From positions 1 through 9,729 of the forward strand of contig JAIFMH010000009.1 of the NCBI GenBank assembly GCA_020048595.1: a stretch of DNA of 9,729 nucleotides. Reading direction: 5' to 3'. Of the stretch, positions 1 through 7,427 are shown one piece after another. Every line of letters starts with the position of its first letter. The stretch's first letter is position 1. The notes below the pieces were generated by a model. The model was given only the letters and a program-made list of their open reading frames with translations, was not told the DNA's origin and did not search any database. This DNA is from Bacteroidota bacterium (GTDB taxonomy: Bacteria; Bacteroidota; Bacteroidia; Bacteroidales; UBA4417). The translations under genes were made by a program, and so were the position numbers.

Positions 1-28
1 TAGCATAGGCTGAATTGAATAATCTGAA

Positions 29-3000
29 ATGAGATTTCTCCTTCGAAGTACTTGTATTTACAAAGCTTACAGGATTATTCTTTTGCTGCTGTTTTTTATA
101 TTGGCTTCTGCCGGAGATAAATCATTTGGACAGCAGGCTCCGGAATCCGAAAATCTTTTTGTAACTGCCTTTACCAACGAAGACGGACTTCGACAGAGTA
201 TGGTCAGCCGTGTGTGCCAGGACGAAAAGGGATTGATATGGATGGTTACCGGCGACGGCCTGCATTATTTCGATGGCCGTGAGTTCAAATCTTTCAGAGT
301 TCCCTACAATGATGGTTACCAGCAGCAGGAGAATGTTATGCGTTTTCTTGCTATCAGCGGACCGGGAGAGCTGGTATTATCCTCAACATCCTCTTTACTT
401 CAGTTCAGTACCGCCACCGCAAAATTTAAAATTATTTACAATAAAAGTGGTATTTGCCCGGTAGTGTTTAATACGATGATCGATGGGAGTATTCTCGTCT
501 GGATTCGGGGATTGAATTACTGCCTGTTAAAGAACGGCAGGTTGATCCCGTTGAAATTTAAAGTTGACCATGAAAAGGAAATCCCTGCGGAAAATATTCC
601 CTTGCGGGTAGTTCGTTCGGGCAAGGATGAATTGTTGATATGCAGTGAGCTTGGAATTATTAATGTGCAACTTAATAATCGGGTTTATGATTCGGTATTT
701 AATGTCGCATGGATACCTGTTGCCGGTTGCCGTGATGTTGCAACAACACGAAAAGGCAAAACACTGGTGCTTGCCGGAAGTAAAATTTTTACCTGGCAAA
801 AAGGCGGTAAACTGCTGCTGTTTGCAGATACAAAATTGAATGGGCTGCAGCATATTTTTACTGATTCCAGTGAGAATATCTGGTTGACAGATCAGAGTTT
901 TAACAGGATTTATCGGTTGGCAGCTGGAAACATCAAAAAAATCAATCTTTTAACTCATGTAGGTAGAAACACTGAACTTCTCACGCCAAGTGTTATCAGT
1001 ATTTTTGAAGACCGTGAACATAACCTTTGGTTTGGTACTGATGGTAACGGCGTGCTGATGTATTCACCCGGGCAGGTTCAGTTTCAAAAAGCAAACATAG
1101 GATTTATACGCAGTGTAACCGGTTACAACAATAACATTTGGGCTGGTACTTTTAACAACGGACTTTGGGAATTAAGCCCTGACCTTAGTATATCCAAACG
1201 TATTAATCCTGCCCATTTCGGTAACAGGACTTATTTCCTTGATTTAATGGCTGACAAATCAGGGCGTTTATGGATTGCTACCCGCAACGGGCTCGAAGTA
1301 GTGAATGCCAGGGGCGAAAGTATATGGAAGTATCCTTTCCAGTGTTTGCGAGCGAAATTTATTTATCAGAATGCGGATTCGTTGATTATGGTTTACGATG
1401 ATCAGTTACTCCATATTAAAACTACTGAAAAACCACAACTATTCAGTAAAAACCAATATATATCAGCCAGTGGTTTACTAATAACTGACACTAAATATTG
1501 GGTTGGTACATCTGATGGATTATATACATACGATAAAAAACAAGGTTTAAGTCTGGGGAGCGATTTCAGTTGGAAAGAGCATAAGCTATCCGCTGTTCCG
1601 GTATACAGTCTTCTTCTCTATAAAGGACTTATATGGGCTGCAACAGGTAACGGGATAGAGTGTTACAATTCCGATGGCAGTGTTCATGAGGTATCTTCTT
1701 GTTTCAAATCACTTAAAAATGAAGTTATTTATACCATACTTGCTGATGATAGCGGAAGATTATGGATAACAGGTAACAATGGCATCGGCTGCATCTTACC
1801 TGATTCGGATCGTATTATCTTTTTCAATTCAAAAAATAATCTGCAATCACGTGAATTCAATTATAATGCTGCGTATAAAAGTACTGCCGGAGGCTTGTAT
1901 TTTGGAGGAATTCAAGGACTCAATCACATTGAACCTTCAACTTTTAATCCGGATAAAGAAGCTCCTGAGGTACGGCTGATTTCCCTTTTTGTTTCCGATA
2001 CTGCCTATTCACCAGGTATTCCACCTGCAAGCCTGGATTTTAAACTCAGCCGTATGGCACCACATATAAGCGGTAATGTTTTTTCGACCGACTATGCCAA
2101 TGCAGGATCACTCTTATTTTCATTCTTGCTCGAAGGTTATCAGCCCGGATGGAGCAAGCCATCAGGCAGTGCAGCTTTTAACTTCCGCAATCTTCCGCCG
2201 GGGGAATACCGCTTATTTGTTAAATGTGCCGATACTTATATGAACTGGAGTGCCCCGTCAATACTGGTTTCATTCACTGTTGCGCCAGCTTACTATACTA
2301 CGTGGTGGTTTCTTTCAGTATTTGCTGTATTAATATTAGGGGTAACTGTTCTGATAGTAAAAAGGTCGCAAAGGATTCGTTACCAGGAACAAATCAGGGA
2401 AATAGAGCGGGAATTTGCCATCGAAAAGGAACGCCTTCGCATCTCGAAAGATATGCATGATGAAGTTGGTGCCAGCCTTACACGTATTTCGATTCTGAGC
2501 GAACTGGCAAAAAAACAACAATCCGAACCGGTAAAAGCACTGCAGACAATTAACCAGATCTCCGAAATTTCGGGTGGAGTGGTTGACGAAATGAGCGAAA
2601 TCATCTGGGCCATGAATCCGCGCAACGATACCCTCGACAGTTTCACTTCTTACATCCGGCAGCATGCTTCATCTTATCTTGAATCTGCCGAAATAGAAGG
2701 CGCTTTTTTGTTTCCTGACGAAATTCCGGCCCTTCATATGTCGTCCGAACTAAGGCGGAACCTGTTTTTAACTGTGAAAGAAGCTTTCCATAATATTGTG
2801 AAGCATTCAGGTGCCTGCAATGTGCATATGAGATTGGATTTCGAAAAACTAAACCTGCATATAAAGATTGAGGATGATGGAAAGGGATTTGAAAATGATA
2901 AGATCAACGGATGGGGCAACGGATTAACCAATATGCGTAAACGAATAGAAGAACTCGATGGCAGTTTTAACATTATGTCAGAAGTTGGAAAAGGCACTGT

Positions 3001-3046
3001 TATTGAAATATCGGTTAACGTACAGCAAAAGGATAAGTCACATTAA
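29..3046 (+). CDS. Reg_prop/Y_Y_Y membrane sensor histidine kinase (HisKA_3 type)
   Basis: Senses an unknown envelope or external signal and is expected to autophosphorylate and pass phosphate to the regulator encoded next. An N-terminal hydrophobic segment (about 15-28) precedes a likely export cleavage near SFG-QQ (34/35). Residues about 55-640 hold Reg_prop-type propeller repeats with the recurring pattern D.xG.LW.GT..GL, for example 64-82, 325-345, 406-425, 488-501, 532-546 and 570-588. A Y_Y_Y domain (about 685-752, with LLEGYQPGW and LPPGEYRLFVK) leads into one membrane helix (about 759-777) and a charged linker. The HisKA_3 motif KDMHDEVGAS places the phospho-acceptor at His810. The ATPase shows the N box (KEAFHNIVKHS, Asn922), DDGKGF (from Asp949) and GNGL (963-966). 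There is no receiver or HTH domain, unlike the fused Bacteroides hybrid two-component systems. An in-frame TGA at 11-13 fixes the start at 29 as the first ATG. Family call is firm; the ligand is unknown. Confidence 0.95.
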   Translation: MRFLLRSTCIYKAYRIILLLLFFILASAGDKSFGQQAPESENLFVTAFTNEDGLRQSMVSRVCQDEKGLIWMVTGDGLHYFDGREFKSFRVPYNDGYQQQENVMRFLAISGPGELVLSSTSSLLQFSTATAKFKIIYNKSGICPVVFNTMIDGSILVWIRGLNYCLLKNGRLIPLKFKVDHEKEIPAENIPLRVVRSGKDELLICSELGIINVQLNNRVYDSVFNVAWIPVAGCRDVATTRKGKTLVLAGSKIFTWQKGGKLLLFADTKLNGLQHIFTDSSENIWLTDQSFNRIYRLAAGNIKKINLLTHVGRNTELLTPSVISIFEDREHNLWFGTDGNGVLMYSPGQVQFQKANIGFIRSVTGYNNNIWAGTFNNGLWELSPDLSISKRINPAHFGNRTYFLDLMADKSGRLWIATRNGLEVVNARGESIWKYPFQCLRAKFIYQNADSLIMVYDDQLLHIKTTEKPQLFSKNQYISASGLLITDTKYWVGTSDGLYTYDKKQGLSLGSDFSWKEHKLSAVPVYSLLLYKGLIWAATGNGIECYNSDGSVHEVSSCFKSLKNEVIYTILADDSGRLWITGNNGIGCILPDSDRIIFFNSKNNLQSREFNYNAAYKSTAGGLYFGGIQGLNHIEPSTFNPDKEAPEVRLISLFVSDTAYSPGIPPASLDFKLSRMAPHISGNVFSTDYANAGSLLFSFLLEGYQPGWSKPSGSAAFNFRNLPPGEYRLFVKCADTYMNWSAPSILVSFTVAPAYYTTWWFLSVFAVLILGVTVLIVKRSQRIRYQEQIREIEREFAIEKERLRISKDMHDEVGASLTRISILSELAKKQQSEPVKALQTINQISEISGGVVDEMSEIIWAMNPRNDTLDSFTSYIRQHASSYLESAEIEGAFLFPDEIPALHMSSELRRNLFLTVKEAFHNIVKHSGACNVHMRLDFEKLNLHIKIEDDGKGFENDKINGWGNGLTNMRKRIEELDGSFNIMSEVGKGTVIEISVNVQQKDKSH

Positions 3047-3075
3047 AGGGTGATGCATAAGCTGTTTCGAAGAGT

Positions 3076-3083
3076 TATCTTTG
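3076..3083 (+). promoter_or_regulatory. Candidate -7 promoter element (TATCTTTG) before the response regulator
   Basis: TATCTTTG matches the Bacteroidota -7 consensus TAnnTTTG exactly and sits in the 68-nt gap between kinase and regulator genes. A start about 7 nt downstream would give a leader of roughly 25 nt. No good TTTG-like -33 element is seen 19-21 nt upstream, so this may be a weak internal promoter or a chance match. Confidence 0.35.
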
Positions 3084-3114
3084 TAAGAAGAATTGAATAA
3101 AAAATACGATACCC

Positions 3115-3747
3115 ATGTCTGACGATATAAAAGTAATGATTGTTGAGGATGACGATGCTGTGCGTGAAGCATTACGTTTACTTATCGATGGTTCCGAAGG
3201 GTACGATTGTATTGCGGCCTGTCCGTCGGCAGAAGAAGCGCTGAGTTTAATTCCTGAAAACCAGCCGCATGTGGTTCTGATGGATATTAACCTGCCCGGC
3301 ATGAATGGCATTGAGTGTGTAGTGTACATTAAAAATTCATGGCCCGCTATCCAGGTAATGATGCTTACCGTTTTCGATAATACCGATGAAATATTCAAAT
3401 CACTCACAGCCGGCGCAACAGGGTATTTGCTAAAAAAGACTCCTCCTGCCAAGCTTCTTGAAGCCATAAAAGAACTCATAAACGGTGGTTCCCCTATGAG
3501 TGGCGAAATTGCCCGCAAAGTTGTGCAAACATTTGCCCGCCCGTTAAAGCATCCGTTCCCCGAAGCCAAACTTACCGCCAGGGAAGAGGAAATTCTTGCT
3601 TATTTGTCGAAAGGATTTCTGTACAAGGAAATTGCAGCGGTATTGTTTATCAGCATAGAAACCGTCCGTACTCATATCCGTAATATTTACCAGAAACTCC
3701 AGGTGCGGACCCGTACCGAAGTAGTGTTGAAATATCTTCAGCACTGA
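3115..3747 (+). CDS. NarL/FixJ-family response regulator (receiver + LuxR HTH)
   Basis: Cytoplasmic DNA-binding regulator of 210 residues, the usual length for this family. The receiver domain (about 5-120) has the acidic pocket E11/D12/D13, phospho-acceptor Asp57 (VVLMDINLPGMNG), Thr85 and Lys107 (LLKKTPP), so it looks fully functional. A linker (about 121-150) joins it to a LuxR-type helix-turn-helix (about 152-208: LTAREEEILAYLSKGFLYKEIA, then SIETVRTHIRNIYQKL). It lies 68 nt downstream of the sensor kinase on the same strand, and HisKA_3 kinases typically pair with NarL-type regulators, so these two are very probably partners. Targets are unknown; the exported WG and PQQ proteins downstream are the obvious candidates by position only. 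No clear intrinsic terminator follows. Confidence 0.95.
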   Translation: MSDDIKVMIVEDDDAVREALRLLIDGSEGYDCIAACPSAEEALSLIPENQPHVVLMDINLPGMNGIECVVYIKNSWPAIQVMMLTVFDNTDEIFKSLTAGATGYLLKKTPPAKLLEAIKELINGGSPMSGEIARKVVQTFARPLKHPFPEAKLTAREEEILAYLSKGFLYKEIAAVLFISIETVRTHIRNIYQKLQVRTRTEVVLKYLQH

Positions 3748-3827
3748 TTCTGAAATCCTTCTTTTTCTTAGTGATAGTGTAAAGCAAACCAATCCTACTG
3801 ATTGGCGAAAATACTACTAATATGGTA

Positions 3828-3858
3828 TTTCGCAACATAAGTTGTGCGCGTAGATTTG
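3828..3858 (+). promoter_or_regulatory. Candidate Bacteroidota-type promoter for the WG-repeat gene
   Basis: TAGATTTG at 3851-3858 matches the -7 consensus TAnnTTTG exactly. TTTC at 3828-3831, one base from the -33 consensus TTTG, lies 19 nt upstream, which is the expected spacing. Transcription would start near 3865 and give a leader of about 100 nt containing the inverted repeat at 3900-3923. Confidence 0.5.
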
Positions 3859-3899
3859 TCCGGTGGGCTACTGTTATTTTATTGAAACTGCCAGCGCCG

Positions 3900-3923
3900 T
3901 GTTTATCTTAGAAATGATAAACA
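3900..3923. promoter_or_regulatory. 8-8-8 perfect inverted repeat upstream of the WG-repeat gene
   Basis: The half-sites TGTTTATC (3900-3907) and GATAAACA (3916-3923) are perfect reverse complements separated by 8 nt. The repeat ends 40 nt before the WG start codon. It could be an operator for a dimeric regulator, possibly the neighbouring NarL-type protein, or an RNA hairpin in the leader. A weaker promoter candidate (TTG at 3882-3884, 19 nt, TATCTTAG at 3904-3911) would overlap it, which would suit a repressor site. There is no T-run after it, so it is not a terminator. Confidence 0.4.
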
Positions 3924-3942
3924 GATTATAAATAGATCGGAT

Positions 3943-3953
3943 TTAATCTTTTA
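3943..3953 (+). promoter_or_regulatory. Leader motif TTAATCTTTTA, copy 1 (before the WG gene)
   Basis: This 11-bp sequence ends 10 nt before the WG start codon. The identical 11-mer ends 11 nt before the PQQ-protein start codon (5679-5689). Matching position suggests a shared leader or regulatory element, but the sequence is AT-rich and chance cannot be excluded. Confidence 0.25.
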
Positions 3954-3963
3954 GTCAAATTGC

Positions 3964-5445
3964 ATGAAAAACAGATCTTTATTAATTACAATTGCATTGA
4001 TCGGATTTGCAATTAGTTCAGTTGCACAACAACCTAAAACGGAAACAAAACCTCCGCCTCCCAATGTAAAAGTGCCGGCAAAAAAAACAGCCGCAGGTAC
4101 TGCAGCAAAAGCAAATCCCAATGATCGCTATTTTTATTATTATGCATTAGATGATATCTATCGTATTAAAGACGGAAATGATAAAGTGATCTTTGAATCA
4201 GCCGAAGATGATGCCGGATATGGGGGCGGTTTAACGAAAGAAACCCCCGGTTATCCTACTGCCATCTGGATTGATGGGGAAAACGCCGATGGGTCGGAAA
4301 TAGGCTGGGGTTTTATGGATGAGAAGCATAAAATAATTATTCCCATGATATACAATGAACCTCAAGGATTTTCAGAAGAATTGGCCGCCGTAGGCCTTAA
4401 AGAGGGCGGCAATTATGGATTTATTGATAAGACTGGTAAAACAGTAATCCCGTTCAACTATGATATTGCCTATAATTTTAGTGAAGGCTTGGCAAGGGTT
4501 CTTATAAATCAGGGAGATGAAATGGACTATCAAAGTGGTTTTATTGATAAAAAAGGATTCGAAGTGATACCCTATTTATATAACGTTGCTTCAGATTTTA
4601 AGGAAGGATTAGCAGCAGTGCAATTAAACGGTAAATGTGGATATATCGACAAAACCGGGAAAGTTGCTATTCCTCTTATTTATGATGGGGCAAATGATTT
4701 CTCGGAAGGAATAGCTATCGTAAATAAAGGTTGCGCTATAAATAGTTACAGCGTGTCCGGATGGGGAGGAAAATCTGCAATTATTAATCGGGAAGGGAAG
4801 GAACTGACTGATTTTAAGTATCATAATATTGGTGATTTCAAGAATGGATTAGCTCAGATTAGTACAGGCATCGAACCGGATTTTAAATATGGAATGCTCG
4901 ATAAATCCGGCAAAGAAGTAATCTCTGCAACGTATTCTCAAATATATTCATTTATCAGCGGCTATTTTATTGTTCTTTTAAATAAAAAGTATGGGATTAT
5001 TGATTCAACCGGCACAACGGTTTTACCTCTGAAATATGATGAAATAAAGCCGGATGGATGGGAAGGAACTACTAGTAAAATTAAAATTGACAGGCATTAT
5101 GGCTTTGTAAATCTAAAAGGCCAGGTAATAGTACCCCCTGTTTACGATAGTGTAGGCGGTTTTTACAGCAACCGGCTTTCTTTTGCTAAAAAAGACGACA
5201 AATACGGATTTATCAACCAGGCCAACAATGTGGTAATTGCATTTCAATATGACGAAGCCGGTGATTTTGGCGATGGCTTAGCCTTGGTAAAGCTTAAAGG
5301 CAAATACGGATTTATTGATGAAAACGGCAAAGTTATCATCCCGCTTATCTATGAAGAAGCGAATGGCTTTGAATATGGTGCTGCTGATGTAAAATTAAAT
5401 GGTAAGGAGATTAGGATAGATAATAAAGGGAAACAAGTACCATAG
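3964..5445 (+). CDS. Exported WG-repeat protein
   Basis: 493-residue protein with a clear signal peptide (hydrophobic 5-20, likely cleavage at SVA-QQ, 21/22). A Pro/Lys/Ala-rich low-complexity linker (about 23-52) probably spans the periplasm or cell-wall space. The rest is built of WG repeats with the pattern YGFIDKTGK-x-VIPxxYDxAxxFxEGLAxV. Units start near residues 116, 151, 192, 226, 272, 309, 343, 379, 414 and 448, with a degenerate last one near 483 (IRIDNKGK). No catalytic domain is visible. WG repeats are thought to form a beta-rich scaffold for binding, and no enzymatic role is known to me. It has its own promoter candidate and stands alone between the response regulator and the PQQ-like protein. 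Molecular function is unknown. Confidence 0.92.
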   Translation: MKNRSLLITIALIGFAISSVAQQPKTETKPPPPNVKVPAKKTAAGTAAKANPNDRYFYYYALDDIYRIKDGNDKVIFESAEDDAGYGGGLTKETPGYPTAIWIDGENADGSEIGWGFMDEKHKIIIPMIYNEPQGFSEELAAVGLKEGGNYGFIDKTGKTVIPFNYDIAYNFSEGLARVLINQGDEMDYQSGFIDKKGFEVIPYLYNVASDFKEGLAAVQLNGKCGYIDKTGKVAIPLIYDGANDFSEGIAIVNKGCAINSYSVSGWGGKSAIINREGKELTDFKYHNIGDFKNGLAQISTGIEPDFKYGMLDKSGKEVISATYSQIYSFISGYFIVLLNKKYGIIDSTGTTVLPLKYDEIKPDGWEGTTSKIKIDRHYGFVNLKGQVIVPPVYDSVGGFYSNRLSFAKKDDKYGFINQANNVVIAFQYDEAGDFGDGLALVKLKGKYGFIDENGKVIIPLIYEEANGFEYGAADVKLNGKEIRIDNKGKQVP

Positions 5446-5700
5446 CGATTTCTTTATAAAATAAACTGAAGTTGACAACGTGCCTCTTAAAAAAAACAAA
5501 AAAACAGGCTGCAATCGAATTAGCTTTAATACTGTGTCAGGAATAAATATTTTCTAAATATACGGATTCCTCCCTGCAATTTGAATGGTATAACGGTCAA
5601 ACCAACAAAGAAAAGTCATTAAACTGATGATAAATAAGTTAATACGAAATATAAGTCAACATATTGAATCCAACTCCATTAATCTTTTAAAACAGAAAAA
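5446..5700. other. Intergenic region before the PQQ-like gene
   Basis: 255 bp without a gene. It contains an A-tract interrupted once (A8-C-A7, 5489-5504), which may be bent DNA, and a short AT-only hairpin near 5546-5562. No convincing TAnnTTTG promoter or intrinsic terminator is seen. The nearest promoter-like match is TAGCTTTA (5521-5528), which lacks a -33 partner. Confidence 0.4.
5679..5689 (+). promoter_or_regulatory. Leader motif TTAATCTTTTA, copy 2 (before the PQQ-like gene)
   Basis: Exact match to the 11-mer at 3943-3953, ending 11 nt before this start codon compared with 10 nt there. An A-rich stretch (ACAGAAAAA) follows directly, as is common before Bacteroidota start codons that lack a Shine-Dalgarno sequence. 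Confidence 0.25.
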
Positions 5701-7257
5701 ATGAAAAAATTGATCTTGTTAAGTATTGGTATTTCCTTAAGCCTGTCGGTATTTGCCCAGTCGGAGTTTAAGCCGGACCAGACGGTTGAATTCCCCTTTA
5801 AAGTTACCTCCAAAACCATTAACCCAAGCCACACGCTGGTGCTGATAACTGATTATAAGCAGGTAGCCATGATGGATGCGGTAACATGCAAGGTTAAATG
5901 GTCAATCAATTTAAAGGAAAAATTTAAAATCGAAAAGGCTGAATTTTGCGGGCTTTCAAATGTGAATGACACTGTGTGGGTTGTTTACTCCGAAAACAAA
6001 GAGAAGAAAACATTAAGCCTAAGTCCTGAAACAGGTGAAAAAATAGCTGGGCCTGTGGTTGAAAAGCCCAGTGAAAAATCCAATTCAGGTGAGAAAGGTA
6101 AATTCCTCTTTATGAAACACACTTTTCCGTTCCACGAAAATGGAGTAACTGTTTCGGTAAATTATAAAATGAAGTTTATGTCCAACGTATTTTCAAGCTC
6201 TGATGCTACATTAACCGTAATTTGCGATGGCAAATACAAATGGAGCCAAACAGTGAACGTCAAAGTAATGCCTGCCCTTATTCCACCTTCCGGCACCAAA
6301 CTGGCCGACTTTCTGACTGCTTACATTCAGGGCGACAAACTCTTTATTGTTTATGATGGCTTTTCGGTAATAGACCTGGCAAGCGGAAAAATTTTATGGG
6401 AAAGCGGGTTCGATTATGTGAATGCCAACTTGGGTTTAACCAAACTCACACAGGAATATCCCAAAGCCCCATACCCTTATTGCGACAGCAAGGCGGTTTA
6501 TGTAACCGATATGCATGAAGATGTACGAAAATTAAAAGCCTTGGATGCAAGCACGGGAAAAGCGATCTGGGAAAGTGAGAAATACGATAAGGATGCCATG
6601 GTTTCAACCATGTTTTTTATAAACAATTCGATAATCAACCAATTTGGAGGACGTATTTTTACGCTTATAAGTAAAGTGAGCAGCACTTCAGAAACTTATA
6701 CTTCGGATTTTGCATTTCCAACCGACGGTGGTTTTAAAAGCTACGATGCATCCACTGGTAAACTGCTTTGGACCACTTTTGATAAAGCTGAATATTCAGG
6801 CTTGAAGAAAAGAACTACCAATTCTATTGTTAAAGATAACATCATTTACGTGGCCACTGAAAAAGAACTTTTTGCCATAGATGCCTTAACAGGTAAGCTG
6901 AAACTTTCAACCCCGATTTCGAAGCTGGATATTGGCTTCCCGAAGGACATTTCGTTTATGAACAATAACATTTTTATTTATGCTACCGAAGGTTTTGCCA
7001 TGCTTACAACCGATGGGAAAACAGAGTACGCAACGCCAACCAAAGAAATATTAAATACAGATGTTAAAGGAAATACTTACATTGTCTGGATTGGTGATGA
7101 TATTTATAATTTGAATTCATTCCTGTGTTTTGATCCTTTAACAGGAAAAATTGCAGGCAAAATGAAGGATACTGCATATCCCTATTTCTCTGAAAGTGGA
7201 GATGCTTTTGTTAAATTCGATGGCAATAAGGGTATGCTTAGGTTTAAGGTTTACTAG
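5701..7257 (+). CDS. Exported PQQ-like beta-propeller protein
   Basis: 518 residues with a signal peptide (MKKLILLSIGISLSLSVFA, likely cleavage at 19/20 before QSE). The mature part carries repeated PQQ/quinoprotein-like blade motifs of the form D.xTGKxxW. They lie near 58-67 (MDAVTCKVKW), 107-116 (LSPETGEKIA), 223-233 (IDLASGKILW), 280-290 (LDASTGKAIW), 347-357 (YDASTGKLLW), 392-402 (IDALTGKLKL) and 476-485 (FDPLTGKIA). This fits a seven- or eight-bladed propeller similar in layout to BamB or PQQ dehydrogenases. No dehydrogenase catalytic residues, cytochrome CxxCH or lipobox is seen, so a binding or scaffold role is more likely than an enzyme. The lack of a lipobox and of the other BAM genes argues against true BamB. 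It is the last gene before a strong terminator. Confidence 0.9.
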   Translation: MKKLILLSIGISLSLSVFAQSEFKPDQTVEFPFKVTSKTINPSHTLVLITDYKQVAMMDAVTCKVKWSINLKEKFKIEKAEFCGLSNVNDTVWVVYSENKEKKTLSLSPETGEKIAGPVVEKPSEKSNSGEKGKFLFMKHTFPFHENGVTVSVNYKMKFMSNVFSSSDATLTVICDGKYKWSQTVNVKVMPALIPPSGTKLADFLTAYIQGDKLFIVYDGFSVIDLASGKILWESGFDYVNANLGLTKLTQEYPKAPYPYCDSKAVYVTDMHEDVRKLKALDASTGKAIWESEKYDKDAMVSTMFFINNSIINQFGGRIFTLISKVSSTSETYTSDFAFPTDGGFKSYDASTGKLLWTTFDKAEYSGLKKRTTNSIVKDNIIYVATEKELFAIDALTGKLKLSTPISKLDIGFPKDISFMNNNIFIYATEGFAMLTTDGKTEYATPTKEILNTDVKGNTYIVWIGDDIYNLNSFLCFDPLTGKIAGKMKDTAYPYFSESGDAFVKFDGNKGMLRFKVY

Positions 7258-7309
7258 TATCAACTTTTTTATGAAGGTAGAACATCCCTGATTAAATAAC
7301 ACATCTCAT

Positions 7310-7352
7310 GAAGCAGAGTCGGAAAATAGTTCGGCTTTGCTTCGTTTTTTTT
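7310..7352 (+). terminator. Strong intrinsic terminator after the PQQ-like gene
   Basis: A 13-bp stem (7310-7322 pairs with 7331-7343, including three G-U pairs) encloses an 8-nt loop (AAAATAGT). It is followed after one G by eight consecutive T residues (7345-7352). It begins 52 nt after the PQQ-like stop codon. Read on the - strand there is no T-run, so it acts on + strand transcripts. Confidence 0.85.
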
Positions 7353-7427
7353 GCAAATTATTCTTGAAGATTTATCAGCGGTTTAAGTATAAAACCTGTT
7401 TGCTCTGCTATCGTTACCAAAAAATAG

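Noticed and set aside
3075..3569. 164-codon - strand open frame opposite the response regulator
   Set aside because: The + strand frame encodes a complete receiver and LuxR HTH; the antisense frame is low-complexity Ser/Ile-rich sequence typical of shadows.
3737..3775. Terminator after the response regulator (TTCAG/CTGAA stem followed by T-rich sequence)
   Set aside because: The stem is only 5 bp with an 8-nt loop and partly inside the gene, and the T-rich stretch is interrupted and not adjacent.
3789..3805. CCAATC-CTACT-GATTGG inverted repeat
   Set aside because: A 6-bp stem with no T-run and no positional link to a promoter element; probably chance.
5701..7257. BamB outer-membrane assembly lipoprotein
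   Set aside because: There is a signal peptide but no lipobox cysteine, the length exceeds typical BamB, and no other assembly genes are near.
7380..7396. GGTTT/AAACC hairpin downstream of SRAP as a - strand terminator
   Set aside because: The stem is 5 bp and no T-run follows on the - strand.
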